From NCBI RefSeq assembly GCF_901000735.1, contig NC_081550.1:10468289-10532288 (forward strand): a DNA stretch of 64,000 nucleotides, read 5' to 3'. Each line of letters starts with the position of its first letter. Within the stretch, counting starts at the first letter, position 1. The notes under the pieces were generated by a model, which made no database searches, was not told the origin of the DNA, and worked only from the letters and a program-made list of their open reading frames with translations. The translations under genes were made by a program, and so were the position numbers. Source of the stretch: Corylus avellana (taxonomy: Eukaryota > Streptophyta > Magnoliopsida > Fagales > Betulaceae). Positions 10,855 to 20,955 of the stretch are shown piece by piece.

Positions 10855-11516
10855 ATTTTTGTTACATTCTGTCTCCAAAATTATACCCCAAAACTAGTCT
10901 CTGAAATTGTGTGTCTTTTTTTTTTAATGCAAAGAAGTCTATTTATAGGCTTAGGGAAGTCCTAGAAGCCCTATTAAACCTAGATAATTCGGAGGTCTAT
11001 TTCCCAATCAAACTAGAAGTCGGAAATCGGAATAGGATTCGTCCAAATTTGTGTCTTTTTATTGCAGGGCAATTTTGGCATAGTAACCTTCTGAATTAGG
11101 AAAATGATATTCCACAATGAACTGTTTTACTTTGAGTTAGCTTTCCAATACCCTTTGAATCACCTCAATCCAATATTTGAGTGGAAAGTTATGGTCAAAA
11201 TACTGAGACATATGTAGAATCTGAATTTAAATTCAATCCAAAATCTTATCCAATCTGAAATTTAATCTAATCTGATCTTTAATCCGATTTAACCTTTTTC
11301 TTGGATTGGGTTAAACTTAACCACATCATCCAAGTCTTCTTAAAGTATGCTTTCTTTCAAACTTTGCATTTTTCCCTTTAAAGTTGTAGTTTTTCTTTAA
11401 CAACCTACAATATACTAAAAACACAAAACTAACACAAAACATTAAATAACGATACAACTAAATGATTAACTAATGTAAATAAATGAGTCCAAATATGGAA
11501 TATTTGGCACTTATCA
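10855..11516 (-). repeat. 5' LTR of Athila, outer part (U3 side)
   Basis: Continuation of the split LTR. Without the nested copy the LTR is about 1440 bp. It ends ...GGCACTTATCA and its last 312 bp match the 3' LTR remnant at 956-1263. A minus-strand TATA box CTATAAATAG lies at 10948-10939. Confidence 0.82.
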
Positions 11517-12301
11517 ATATCTCTTTTCCCTTGTATTGTGTAGAAGAAAAAAAAAATTAATTCGTACTTTGGATAGTCCTTCAATCTTGTGATGTGCTCC
11601 ATTATATATATATATATTTTTTTCTTACAATAATAAAGAACTAAATTCACCTCTCTTTTTTTTTTTTTTTTTTTCTTTGTTTTTTTCAAGGCACTTACAT
11701 TTGTGAATGCTTATTGGTGGGGTCAGGGCCACATTCATAGTATTGTCCTAATTCACTACATCGAATTAAAATATCACACTATTTTTATGATAATTTTTTA
11801 GAGTAATTTTATTTAGTAGACTACTATATGATTGACACACAACTATTAAATAATGTGACAGTGAAAATCGACGTACTTTTGATTTTGATTTTGTTTTTTT
11901 CTTTTTACAAATGTTGATTCATAAGTTCATTTTTATTACCGAATTATCAAGTTGTATGACAGTATAGCAAATACTAAATAGTATTATTCAATTTTTTATT
12001 AACTAATATTGTAAAGGATAAATCAAAAGGTCTCACTAGAACAAACTAGTCTAAGTTGATAAGCAAATCATTAACTTGGTACCAAAAAAGAAGAAAAATG
12101 TTTTATCCTCTAATGATAGGCTCCCTAGATCAAATAACATAAAAAGGTTAATGTGAATAGAAGATGTTAAACACATTCTAAATAAGAAAATTTTCAATAT
12201 TTAACCATGAGGTTATAGTCATCTTTGTTAATATTGTGAAAATTGATATTTTCGTATATTTTTGCACAAATGTAAGTACAAATATGACATCATGCAAAAC
12301 T
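11517..12301. other. AT-rich stretch without recognised genes
   Basis: Short A/T and poly-T runs (for example 11652-11673). The only ORF here is low-complexity lysine-rich and I do not believe it is real. No inverted repeat or LTR boundary is clear until TGTAATACCCC at 12302. Confidence 0.5.
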
Positions 12302-12943
12302 TGTAATACCCCACCTAAAACGTGTGGAAATTTTCATAATAATGAAAATGGATTAGTCAAAATCCAAGAGTTTTAAATATTTTGAACAAACATACTTGAA
12401 AGATAACTCATTTGAGTAAAGAGTTTCTAGAAACTAAACGTGCAAAGTATTCAAAGAGATTCATACTGCCTTCTAACGTTTGAATCAAAACCTCCAAAGA
12501 TTGACAATAGCTGTCTTTGAACTTTTGAGATCCAACCTCGAATGATGAAAGTTAGAACGCTCGAGATCCAATATCGAATGATAAAAGCCAACCGTCCTCA
12601 AATGTTCAAGATCCAACTTCGAACGATTGATGATAGTGTATCTTTCTTTTTCTCTTTTTGAAAGTTTTGTTTTAAGTTGTATTGAGACTTATTTAAGGAC
12701 CTATGAAAAACTCTAGGTCCCCTTTCCCAGCATTTTCACATACCTAACCCCAGAAAGCGAGAGAGGGTTTCCTTAGTAGATTTCTTCTCAAAGCTTGAAG
12801 AGGCTCCTCTACTGTTTACTTCATGACTTAACATGCATAACCATATTTATAGTTCCATCACATAAAAGATGGTACTTAGAGACAATAATACATCTATGTA
12901 TGCAAGTTTCAAATATAAAAATATGGTTTTCTTTACTATGAAC

Positions 12944-13170
12944 TGTAACGCTCCACTCCAATGACACAATATTGTCTGCCTTTGGCTCCCCAGAACGAGA
13001 TTTTTCAAGAGGTCACTCATTCTGATACTACTCTCGCATAAGCACGTTTAACTACAGAGTTCTAATAGGTTCATTACCATCATGACTTTAAAACGTGTTG
13101 TTATATATCAAGAAATGTGCAAGTATACATATAAACACATCCTCATTCCTAAGCAATTTGGGATGCCACA
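12944..13170 (-). repeat. Cassandra LTR with 5S-like domain, left copy
   Basis: On the minus strand it starts TGTGGCATCCC and ends GGAGCGTTACA, 227 bp. Inside, AGAACTCTGTAGTTAAACG and GAGAGTAGTATCAGAATG align with the 5S internal control region (box A to box C). It is the only complete LTR of the three. Confidence 0.75.
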
Positions 13171-13267
13171 ATCACCCCCTTTTAGAATCCAGCGTCCTTG
13201 TTGGTGACTCTCATGAGCTTGTGCATGCTCCCTCCATCTCAGGCTGGGCAATGACTCTCATACCATT
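13171..13267 (-). other. Cassandra internal region with degenerate iMet primer site
   Basis: Between the two minus-strand LTRs. At 13265-13252 the minus strand reads TGGTATGAGAGTCA, two mismatches from the iMet primer site TGGTATCAGAGCCA and two bases inside the LTR end. The rest (CCAGCGTCCTTGTTGG) is non-coding, as expected for a TRIM. Confidence 0.65.
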
Positions 13268-13425
13268 TGTAATGCCTCACTCCAATGACACAATATTGTC
13301 TGCTTTGGCTCATCACCCGGGCTATACTTCCTAAGAGGTTACCCATCCTAGTACTACTCTCACAGAAGCACACTTAATTGTGGAGTTTTGATAGGCTCAT
13401 TGCCATCACGGCTTTAAAACGCATT
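13268..13425 (-). repeat. Cassandra LTR, second minus-strand copy, truncated
   Basis: The plus strand starts TGTAATGCC, followed by the same 5S-like block as the left copy. Similarity ends after AAAACGCATTG, where a different repeat begins. It is the 5' LTR of the minus-strand unit and lacks its outer 70 bp or so. Confidence 0.7.
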
Positions 13426-13658
13426 GTTTGGAATCAGAGATACACAGTATCATCGTAACAGAGCCTCTCCCACAACAATATTGTCCTCTTTGGCACCTAC
13501 TAGGAGTCGAACCTACGATCTCCAGGCATCCCTCGATGCTTTGTCCCTCACTAACAACCAGGCTAGGAAAAAGAGTTGTTTGGAATCAAAGATACACAGC
13601 ATCAGCGTAGTAGAGCCTCTCCCACAACAATATTGTCCTCTTTGGCTCCTGCTAGGAG
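13424..13658. repeat. Tandem duplication inside the Cassandra insertion
   Basis: A segment of about 82 bp beginning TTGTTTGGAATCA occurs at 13424-13505 and 13577-13658, a period of 153 bp. It contains ACAACAATATTGTCCTC, which echoes the ACACAATATTGTCTGC of the LTR end, so it may derive from a divergent LTR. Confidence 0.6.
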
Positions 13659-13700
13659 ATCGTGGGTCTGGTAAGGGGAGCGTGCTTACGCGATGTGCTT

Positions 13701-13886
13701 CTATGTATATTCGCGCTTTCTTGATAACAACGCATTATAAAGCCATGATAGTAATGAACCTATCAGAACTCTGCAGTTAAGTGTGCTTATGCAAGAGTAG
13801 TACCAGTATGTGTGACCTTCTAAGAAGTCTGGTTTGGGGGAGTCAAAATCGAACAATATTGTGTGTCATTAGGGAGGGGCGTTACA
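13701..13886 (+). repeat. Cassandra LTR with 5S-like domain, plus-strand copy
   Basis: It contains AGAACTCTGCAGTTAAGTG and GAGAGTAGTACC-type wording matching the 5S internal promoter region (the visible form is CAAGAGTAGTACCAGTATG), and ends GGGGCGTTACA at 13886. It is in opposite orientation to the two copies on its left and lacks the outer LTR start. Confidence 0.7.
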
Positions 13887-14724
13887 TGAACAATACTTAA
13901 ATACATGTTACACTAAATTTTATAAACTCATCTCACTTTGTAATCGAAGGTTTAAAGATTTAAAAAATGGGTTAAGACTTGGAGGCCTTTTGTCTATATT
14001 AACAAAGCTATGCATGTGTTTTACATGTTATGGCATGTTTCTAATTGTTTGTCATACCTTCTAAAACTGTTAAGTTTGGTGATTGAGTTTGAAATATGGT
14101 TTAGGATGACTTTTTTGGTTGTTGTATCATGCATTCATCGAATGTTCCATTCCTAAGGTCGAACGATGCAAAGTAGTATTAATTTCTAACTAATGGACAC
14201 GATGTTAAGTAAAACTAACATAACATCTTAAACTACTTATTTATCGTATCAAAAATTTTCTTTGGTGTTAATTACATGATGTTTTAATTACCTAACTATT
14301 TTGTAAGTCATTTTTTTTTATCCCTTAAGCTATCGTGTAAAGCAATACTGATTTCTAACTAATGAACATATTGAATCCTTGAAATTGCAAGCCCTTGCAA
14401 TTTCAAAGAATTCAAAGCATCTACCAAAGACCATCAAGTAGCGGAAATCATACTATATACATCATTGTTACAAGGGATTCATGCTATACCTAAATATGCA
14501 AGCATGCATAAAAGCACTAAGTCTACAATATAACCCAAAGTATTAGTTACCATGAGCGCTCGCCTAAGCTTGCAATAAGTCCTCAAGCATCTCTCGAATC
14601 GAATCCTTTAAGATAACCGGATGCTTCGCGATATCCATCTTATGCTAAGCTATCTATAACAGCATAATTGTACATATGGAGAAAAAAGGGAAATAATACA
14701 AGGGTAAGTCCGACGACTTAGTAA

Positions 14725-14725
<1 letters not shown>

Positions 14726-14778
<53 letters not shown>
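14726..14778. repeat. (TA)n microsatellite
   Basis: An uninterrupted TA dinucleotide run of about 53 bp. Its length is likely to vary between individuals. Confidence 0.95.
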
Positions 14779-14780
<2 letters not shown>

Positions 14781-16093
14781 TGAGTAACAATAATAGTTCA
14801 ACCGTATGGTCTACCCGATATATTACCCATTCTTAGTAAGGTTGACGCTGTTCCGAGGGACCTGTAGTATAACACCGGTGCCCTATATATTGCATGGCTA
14901 CCGTGCATAACACTAGCGGTTCGACCGACTCCAACCTCGGGTTGGCCCACACTGCTAATAATGTCTGTCCTATAGTGACCATTCATTGGGAATGGCTGCA
15001 TCTTGGTCAAGAAGCCATTGGATCCAAAGCTCACAAACACACACATTTGACCATAAAGTTAACCTGTATAGTAAGCCCATGGCAGTTATCTCGCACGTAC
15101 CAGTGTATCATGTCATACGATGCAATTAATCTTATCAGTCTTTTACATGCATAGTTTTACAAGCCTCATCATTATCTTATTAATCAACACATGTTTTCAC
15201 ATAAGAGAGTTCATAGTAGTTCCAAAATGTATTTCATTAGAGTTGCGAAATATGCATGTTTAATATATATAAAATAGATGTGCAATGTAGGAAAAGTAAC
15301 AACAAGCATCTATGTGAGTTTACACTCACCCGGGTCGTAAGGCTCCTCCGTAAAATTCCCTTGAGGCTCCAGAATCTCGAATACTGAAAAAAGAGCTATC
15401 ATTAGTTCTAAATCCAAATCAAACGAACCTAGAACATGAAAACATGAACTGTTGAATGACTGGCCAAAGTTGTGTTTCCCTGGAACGCTTCTGGCCGTAC
15501 ATCCAGGCTTGTGGCCGTACGTCCACTGAATTACTTCAGACAGTACGTCCGCTTAGAGAGTTTCAAGTAGAACCTCATTTGGTTCAACTGTCCTCCTATC
15601 TTCTCGAACTAATTTCTAAGGTTACCAAAAGGCTATCTAGGGTCTCCTAACTCAAAATGAAACCTCCATGCATATGAAATCATGTTAAACCAAGTCAAAT
15701 GCTAACATTATCAAGATTTAAGACGTAGCCTAGGTAGAACTAAAACTAGCAACTTAAGACAACATTTAAGCAGCATAACGACATAAAAACGAGCTAGGCT
15801 TAAGGGTATTACCTCCTTGAAGCGAAACTTCAAGAACCTCCTCTTTGATAGCACCAAACTCACAAACCTCACACAAAACACACTCACAAGGAGGGATTTT
15901 CGCAGAGCCTGGGGGTGAGTTAGGCAGTGAACAGGGTGTGTAAAACTAAAGGGGGGGTAGGGTGGGGTATTTNNNNNNNNNNNNNNNNNNNNAAATTTTC
16001 AAAATGTCCTTCTAACTGTTCCTAGTGACCCAAAGTCCATCTTAACCCTCTAACTAAGCTACCTAAGCTTAGTTAATTATTTGGGTCACTACA
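14779..16093 (-). repeat. LTR of a TGTAGTGACCC gypsy family, outer end at 16093
   Basis: On the minus strand the LTR starts TGTAGTGACCCAAATAATT at 16093, where the Athila fragment resumes. A second copy of this family starts at 58068 on the plus strand. At 15488-15556 the motif GGCCGTACGTCC is present three times in slightly varied form. A G-rich tract (GGGGGGGTAGGGTGGGG, 15951-15967) lies next to the assembly gap. The inner LTR end was not identified, so the left coordinate is a guess. Confidence 0.5.
15973..15992. other. Assembly gap (20 N)
   Basis: Twenty undetermined bases inside the LTR, 101 bp from the LTR start. The other copy of this LTR at 58068 meets a gap after 102 bp. Confidence 1.
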
Positions 16094-16215
16094 CTAGGGG
16101 TTTAAAAGGCTTGTTGCATATGCTAAATGCAATCGTCTCTCCCATGATAGTGGATTTATGTTTCTTGCTTTCAGTTTGTTTTTCATTTTGTTTTGCTCAG
16201 GGATTAGCAAAATGT

Positions 16216-16230
16216 AAGTTTGGGGGTATT
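16216..16230 (+). other. Polypurine tract of the second Athila
   Basis: AAGTTTGGGGGTATT lies directly before the LTR start TGATGAGTGC. It primes plus-strand DNA synthesis in LTR retrotransposons. Confidence 0.8.
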
Positions 16231-17394
16231 TGATGAGTGCTAGATATTATATATTTAAGCCCCTTAATTTTCACTTGTTAATCTTTTAACTGTATTATGT
16301 TTTAATGTTTTGTGTTAGTTTTGGTATTTTAGTGTTTTGTAGGTTACTAAGGGACAACTGCGCATTTAAAGTGAAAAATACGGAGTTTGAAAGAAAGCTA
16401 GAAAAAGTGCTATCAAAGTAGGATCGAGTGCACCATCCTACGCTCGATCCCAGCTAGGTTGCGGGTGAGCGCACCCACGCCCACTAGCAAGCCGCAAGCG
16501 CCCAAGTGTTGCACCACAATAGAAGAGTACATGCCCGCGTGCGATCGAGGGCACTCATCTGACAAACTGGTGTCAATGCTGTTTTTAGGGTTTTAAACCC
16601 TAAAAGTCCCTATAAAATGATGGCTAAGTCTCAAGAAAAGGCTAGCGAGACTAAGTCTGAATTTCTGCAGTTTTTCTTCCTTTTTAGTTTAGTTTTAGGT
16701 TTAGATTTTATTTTCAATAATCATGTGGAGGTAAATTCTCAACTAAGGTTGAAGATGAAGCCTCACCGATGAAGAACAACAACACTCTTTTATAAGTCAA
16801 TATTATTCTAATTTTATGGGTTTTTAAGGTTTTAATTGTTTTACTTTAATTCAATTATTAAGATTACTCTTAGATATCTATTGTGATTCCCGAATACATG
16901 TGATGATTTAGAAGAGTTTCATTCAATTGTTTTGTTTGGATATTTATTTATCAACATAAAATTGGATATCTTTTGTGATTTGTCTTATGGATACAATTGA
17001 TGATTTGGTTTAATCCGGATATCTTTTGTGATTTGTGTAATGGATGAATACATTAGATGATTTAATTAATTTGTGAAGCATAGTAAGACATACATAGGAT
17101 TTCATTTGTGAGAACTTCAGATAATATTGATGAACATGAAATTGTTTGTTTTGATTTAGTAAGTGTGGATTCCACAACCTTAACACATTTTTAGTTGATT
17201 ATTTGTTTATTTTTTGTCGTTTATGTTTTCTTTTTTTCAAAATCAAAAATATTTTGGAACTAGGTTAGGATTTAATTAATTTAGATATATTTAGTCTTAA
17301 AAAACACAATTTCCTATGGATTTGACCCCGCACTTATAAAAGGTATATTGCAAACAACTCGTACACTTGCGAGTAACATTTAAAACTCACAACA
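16231..17394 (+). repeat. 3' LTR of the second Athila
   Basis: It starts TGATGAGTGC and ends CTCACAACA, 1164 bp. A TATA box (TATAAAA) lies at 16611-16617. A CG-rich patch with GGATCGAGTGCA and CGCTCGATCC (about 16425-16560) precedes it. The repeated ATACATGTGATGATTT-type segments near 16895-17065 match those of the LTR at 8704-9484. Confidence 0.8.
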
Positions 17395-17586
17395 AGATGC
17401 ACATGAGTTTTTAATAAAATTTATTCCAATTTTGTCACTGTTTTAAAAAAAATATGTGTTTTTTATATGTTAAAGGGACACATGTCATTTTTATAGGGTA
17501 AGTTGAAGGAAATTCCTCCAACCCAATTTGGCAAAAAACTTTGTCCTTATCATATCTCATTTTCCACGGAACATCAACAGAAGCAG
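17395..17586. other. Short AT-rich spacer
   Basis: No ORF or repeat recognised between the Athila LTR and the GGGCCGGCTC terminus at 17587. Confidence 0.5.
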
Positions 17587-19416
17587 CAGGGCCGGCTCAA
17601 ATCCTAGGCGGATTAGGTGGCTGCTTAGGGCCCCCAATTTAATAAGGCCCTCAATTAATAAAAAAAAAAAATCATAAAAAAATTAAAGCCATTATTACTA
17701 TTAATATTCTTTATTAAAGGCCACGTAATCATGGTAAATACGTAATTTAAAAAAGGCCCACAATTAATGAATCATAATAAAACAATTTTTTTAAAAAAAA
17801 TTAATGACCTAATTGCCGTCAATATATATTCTTTAATTAAGGCCTCCTACTTAATTTTTTTTTTTTTTTTTGGTTAAAAAAAACAAAACAAAACACAGAA
17901 AGAAAAAAAAGACATTAATATCATTTGATTCTTCAACATTTCGAAATAAATAAGACTTAAAAAATTGATATCAATACATAAGGGAATCAAATAATAATAA
18001 AGACATTATTAAATAAAATACAATCTAAACGTTATTCTTGAAGGTTGTGGGTAGATATTTTTTTGGCCTTGTGAGGAGCATTGAATAGCCAAAATTATTG
18101 CAAAGAGAAAAAAAAACCCTAGCCGTCTCTTTTCTCTCTAGCAACCAGAGAGAAAAGCGAAACCCTTCAGCCACATAGGGGAGGAGGGTTGACCGTTTGG
18201 CAGCCTCCCTCCTCCCCTTGTCCTCCTCGCTCTGGTGTTAGCTATTTACCTGATGCCCTAGCCCCGTGCCTCCTCTCTTCCCCTTCCTTGCCGCTCCTTT
18301 CCCCCTCCATTTTTCTCCCTTTTTGCCCCTTCCCTGTCGCTTTTCTTCCCCCGCCTTCATTTTCTGCAGCGGGCTCCTTAGCCTTGTTTTGGCTCTTTGT
18401 GGGTTCAGATTTTGTCTTTGGTCGCCGCCGACCTGTGTCGTTGCTTCGCTACCCGCTATTAGGGTTTTCCTTCATGCGTCCCCACCGCATCGAGCTCCCA
18501 TGCCCCTTACGCGGCGGTTTCCGGCCTACACGGGTCCGGCTCCCTTCCGGCTACCGTCTTCCCACTTTGTGCTCATTTTCCCTGTTTTGGTGGCTCCTTG
18601 TTTTTTCTTTCTTTTTTTTCTTGTTTGTGGTTGTTTTCAGGTCCTGCTTTGCCGGTCTTCTCCACGCCTGTTCGCCGCCCACTGTCCACTGTTGTGCCTT
18701 TCAACACGTCCTCACCGCGATGACCTTCCAACGTCCCTTCGGTTTTCGATTCCTGGCATGTGCGTGATCGGAGTGTGCTGTTTTTTTCTTGTTTTATTTC
18801 CCTATTTTGTTACTTCTATAAGATGTATTTATGTTTTGGCGTGTGTCTTTTCCCTGTATTGTTTAATTTCCATGTTTTGTTCGGTTTGTAATACGGCTCT
18901 TTCCCCTCTCACTCGATCTATGTCGCCTTCGGATTAATTAGTTTTGGTCCAGGCCTTTGGGTTGTGGATGTGATCATTATCCTGGCCTTCGAGTCGAGGA
19001 GGAAGAGTTTCGGCATGAGAGTCTTTCCGCTCTTAGGGTCGAGGAATAATTGCTATCCATGCATTTGGTTGAGTCTGTCTGTCACAGATTTAGTATTAAA
19101 TCTGATTTTAGTCATGGGTTAGCGGATTGGTCTCGAATTTTGTACTAAACCTGGTAATCTTATAACTTTATGCTATGGTTGCTTCAGAACTTTGCTCTGT
19201 GATGTAAAAGCTTTATGTTTGTGGTATTATTGAATGAAATGTTATGTTTTTCTCAACAAAAAAAATAGCCAAAATTTAAGACATCAATAAATTTTGCATC
19301 TCAAAAAGTGAAAAGAATGATTTTTAAATAAAAATATAATATTAATATTTAATTAAATATTTAAATATTAAAAAAAGGCTCCAATTCTTAGAGCTTAAAA
19401 TAATATCGAGCCAGTG
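17587..19416. mobile_element. Possible non-autonomous hAT-like element, split by a retroposon
   Basis: The left end CAGGGCCGGCTC and right end GAGCCAGTG form a weak inverted terminus, and both flanks share AT-rich internal sequence with GGCCC/GGCTCC wording. The expected 8-bp flanking duplication is not convincing (AGAAGCAG versus AGATATCA). Without the insert at 18097-19263 it would be about 650 bp. It carries no transposase. Confidence 0.35.
18097..19263 (+). mobile_element. Retroposon with poly-A tail and 13-bp target duplication, probably LINE-derived
   Basis: It is flanked by AATAGCCAAAATT at 18084-18096 and 19264-19276. The 3' end reads GTTTTTCTCAAC followed by a short A-run after a GAATGAAATG element, resembling plant L1 tails. 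The 5' end (AAACCCTAGCCGTCTC) looks like a transcript start. The body is pyrimidine-rich and GC-richer than its surroundings, and has overlapping ORFs (18189-18767, 18266-18937) made of low-complexity Pro/Ser/Phe/Leu sequence with no domain. It is either an internally deleted L1 or a processed copy of an unknown transcript moved by L1 machinery. Confidence 0.75.
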
Positions 19417-19717
19417 AGATATCAATGAAACAACAGAACAAGAGTTTAACTCCACCTTATTCATTGGATTGGTAAGAGCAAGTACCTTCCCAATAAATCC
19501 TGGTAAATTTTATTACTCATAGAATGTTGAGAGTTTTCTCATCACGTTAAAAACAACATGAACAAGTTCCCTCATCCCAAAACAGCAAAACTAGAGGTTA
19601 CCATTTCACATGTTAGGTGTAGCTGGTGTATTCAAAACTCCCTTTTTTCAATGGATTATAGTAGTTGATATCAAACCGGAAATTTTAATATCCATCCTTA
19701 AATAGCTCAACGACTAT
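19417..19717. other. Unassigned spacer
   Basis: Ordinary-looking non-coding sequence. No ORF, hairpin or repeat was recognised before the duplicated block starts at 19718. Confidence 0.5.
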
Positions 19718-20339
19718 AAAACACGAATGTTTTACCGGTAAAAGAAATAAAGCAATTTGGACATGTTCGGCATGCAAAAATTGTTCTAACAATATAGCCT
19801 GTAAAATGTGTCGATTAGAATAGTTGTAGTTGTACGAACACTAATGCATGAGCGAGCTAACCTCAAAGTGTGTTAGGTCCTCTTTCGGTGAGTAATTGTC
19901 TGAATAGAATACTTTTGTAGGTCGTGTTTATAAAACTATTTTCTCCTATTGATGAGCTTGGTATTACCCTTTTTTTTTTCTTATCCAATTCTCTTAGCAT
20001 TGTGTAGAATAAAGAAAAAAGACGTGTCTCATATCCGTCAAGGAGCAAGAGATGAATGAGTTTATAAACAGGACGGATCCTCTTTGAGTTTGCAATTACT
20101 TTTATTTATTATTTTTTAGATAAGTCTACAATTACTTGGTCCTTGGATGTATTATCTTTGTAAATCTCAGATATAAATCATTATAAATCATTATAAATCA
20201 TTTTTTTTTTTTTTTTTAAGATGAATCATTTTTTCTTATTCAACTCAGTAAAATTAGGAGTGTCAAGGCGGTTACAGTTATCGGTTATTGGCAATAACCG
20301 CTAACCGTAACCACCTTAGTAGTTAATAGATTTCACTAA
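19718..20339. repeat. Duplicated block, copy 1 (ends at the gap)
   Basis: Closely matches 20360-20955. It starts AAAACACGAATG and ends TTTCACTAA immediately before the Ns, the same point where copy 2 reads on. It includes the left end of the hAT-like element (TAGGAGTGTCAAGG, about 20260) preceded by AGTAAAAT. Differences are scattered base changes and length changes in AAATCATT/poly-T runs. Confidence 0.9.
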
Positions 20340-20359
20340 NNNNNNNNNNNNNNNNNNNN
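20340..20359. other. Assembly gap (20 N)
   Basis: The gap separates two nearly identical ends, consistent with two overlapping contig ends that were not merged. Confidence 1.
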
Positions 20360-20955
20360 AAAACACGAATGTTTTACCGGTAAAAGAAATAAAGCAATTT
20401 GGACATGTTCGGCATGCAAAAATTGTTCTAACAATATAGCCTGTAAAATGTGTCGATTAGAATAGTTGTAGTTGTACGAACACTAATGCATGAGCGAGCT
20501 AACCTCAAAGTGTGTTAGGTCCTCTTTCGGTGAGTAATTGTCTGAATAGAATACTTTTGTAGGTCGTGTTTATAAAACTATTTTCTCCTATTGATGAGCT
20601 TGGTATTACCCTTTTTTTTTTCTTATCCAATTTTCTTAGCATTGTGTAGAATAAAGAAAAAAGACGTGTCTCATATCGGTCAAGGAGCAAGAGATGAATG
20701 AGTTTATAAACAGGACGGATCCTCTTTGAGTTTGCAATTACTTTTATTTATTATTTTTTAGATAAGTCTGCAATTACTTGGTCCTTGGATGTATTATCTT
20801 TGTAAATCTCAGATATAAATCATTATAAATCATTTTTTTTTTTTAAGATAAATCATTTTTTCTTATTCATTAGGGGTGTCAAGGCGGTTTCGGTTAGCGG
20901 TTATTGGCAATAACATCTAACCGTAACCGCCTTAGCGGTTAATAGATTTCACTAA
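20360..20955. repeat. Duplicated block, copy 2
   Basis: It starts at the first base after the gap with the same AAAACACGAATG as copy 1 and continues through TTTCACTAA at 20955 into the rest of the hAT-like element. About 11 bp next to the element's left end are missing relative to copy 1. Confidence 0.9.

Larger units (their letters stand above)
956..11516 (-). mobile_element. Athila-lineage Ty3/gypsy retrotransposon, degraded, with a nested LTR
   Basis: Minus-strand order is 5' LTR (11516 to 8704, interrupted at 10854-9485), tRNA-Asp primer site (8697-8680), gag (8253 to about 6500), protease, reverse transcriptase, RNase H and integrase (to 2811), a long 3' non-coding stretch, polypurine tract (1278-1264) and a 3' LTR remnant (1263-956). 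The tRNA-Asp primer, the FMDDF polymerase motif and the protein wording fit the Athila lineage. The frames carry several stops, at least one frameshift and an altered integrase residue, so the copy cannot move by itself. The left LTR is cut by a later retrotransposon, so no target duplication can be read. Confidence 0.9.
12944..13886. mobile_element. Rearranged Cassandra-type TRIM with 5S-rRNA-like LTRs in inverted orientation
   Basis: The insertion is bounded by a 5-bp target duplication TGAAC (12939-12943 and 13887-13891). It starts TGTAACGC and ends GCGTTACA. Three segments resemble plant 5S rRNA: two on the minus strand (12944-13170, 13268-13425) and one on the plus strand (about 13701-13886). 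Cassandra elements are known non-coding miniature LTR retrotransposons with 5S-like sequence in their LTRs. Here both outer ends are the same (U5-type) LTR end, which is not the normal direct-repeat layout. A 153-bp tandem repeat lies at 13424-13658. Confidence 0.8.
12302..14460 (+). repeat. Probable LTR of a Ty3/gypsy (chromovirus-like) family, interrupted by Cassandra
   Basis: It starts TGTAATACCCC, a typical start of several plant gypsy LTRs. At 12525-12630 the motif GAGATCCAACCTCGAATGAT occurs three times with small changes. The stretch is split by the insertion at 12944-13886 and resumes with related wording (TCATCGAATGTTCCATTCC, about 14136). I could not find its end or a partner LTR, so the right coordinate is approximate. 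Confidence 0.35.
16094..17394 (+). mobile_element. Second Athila element, 3' end only
   Basis: The stretch 16094-16230 matches the reverse complement of about 1264-1400 of the first Athila (CTAGGGGTTTAAAAGRCTTG onward, R marking a difference). Then come a polypurine tract and one LTR. Everything upstream is missing, cut off by the LTR ending at 16093. No coding sequence remains. Confidence 0.8.

Noticed and set aside
13748..13810. 5S rRNA gene
   Set aside because: The match covers mainly the internal control region with many changes, and sits in an LTR with a target duplication, so it is a Cassandra 5S-like domain.
18189..18937. ORFs of 192 and 223 codons as genes
   Set aside because: Two frames overlap over the same pyrimidine-rich DNA, the products are low-complexity, and the region is a retroposon.
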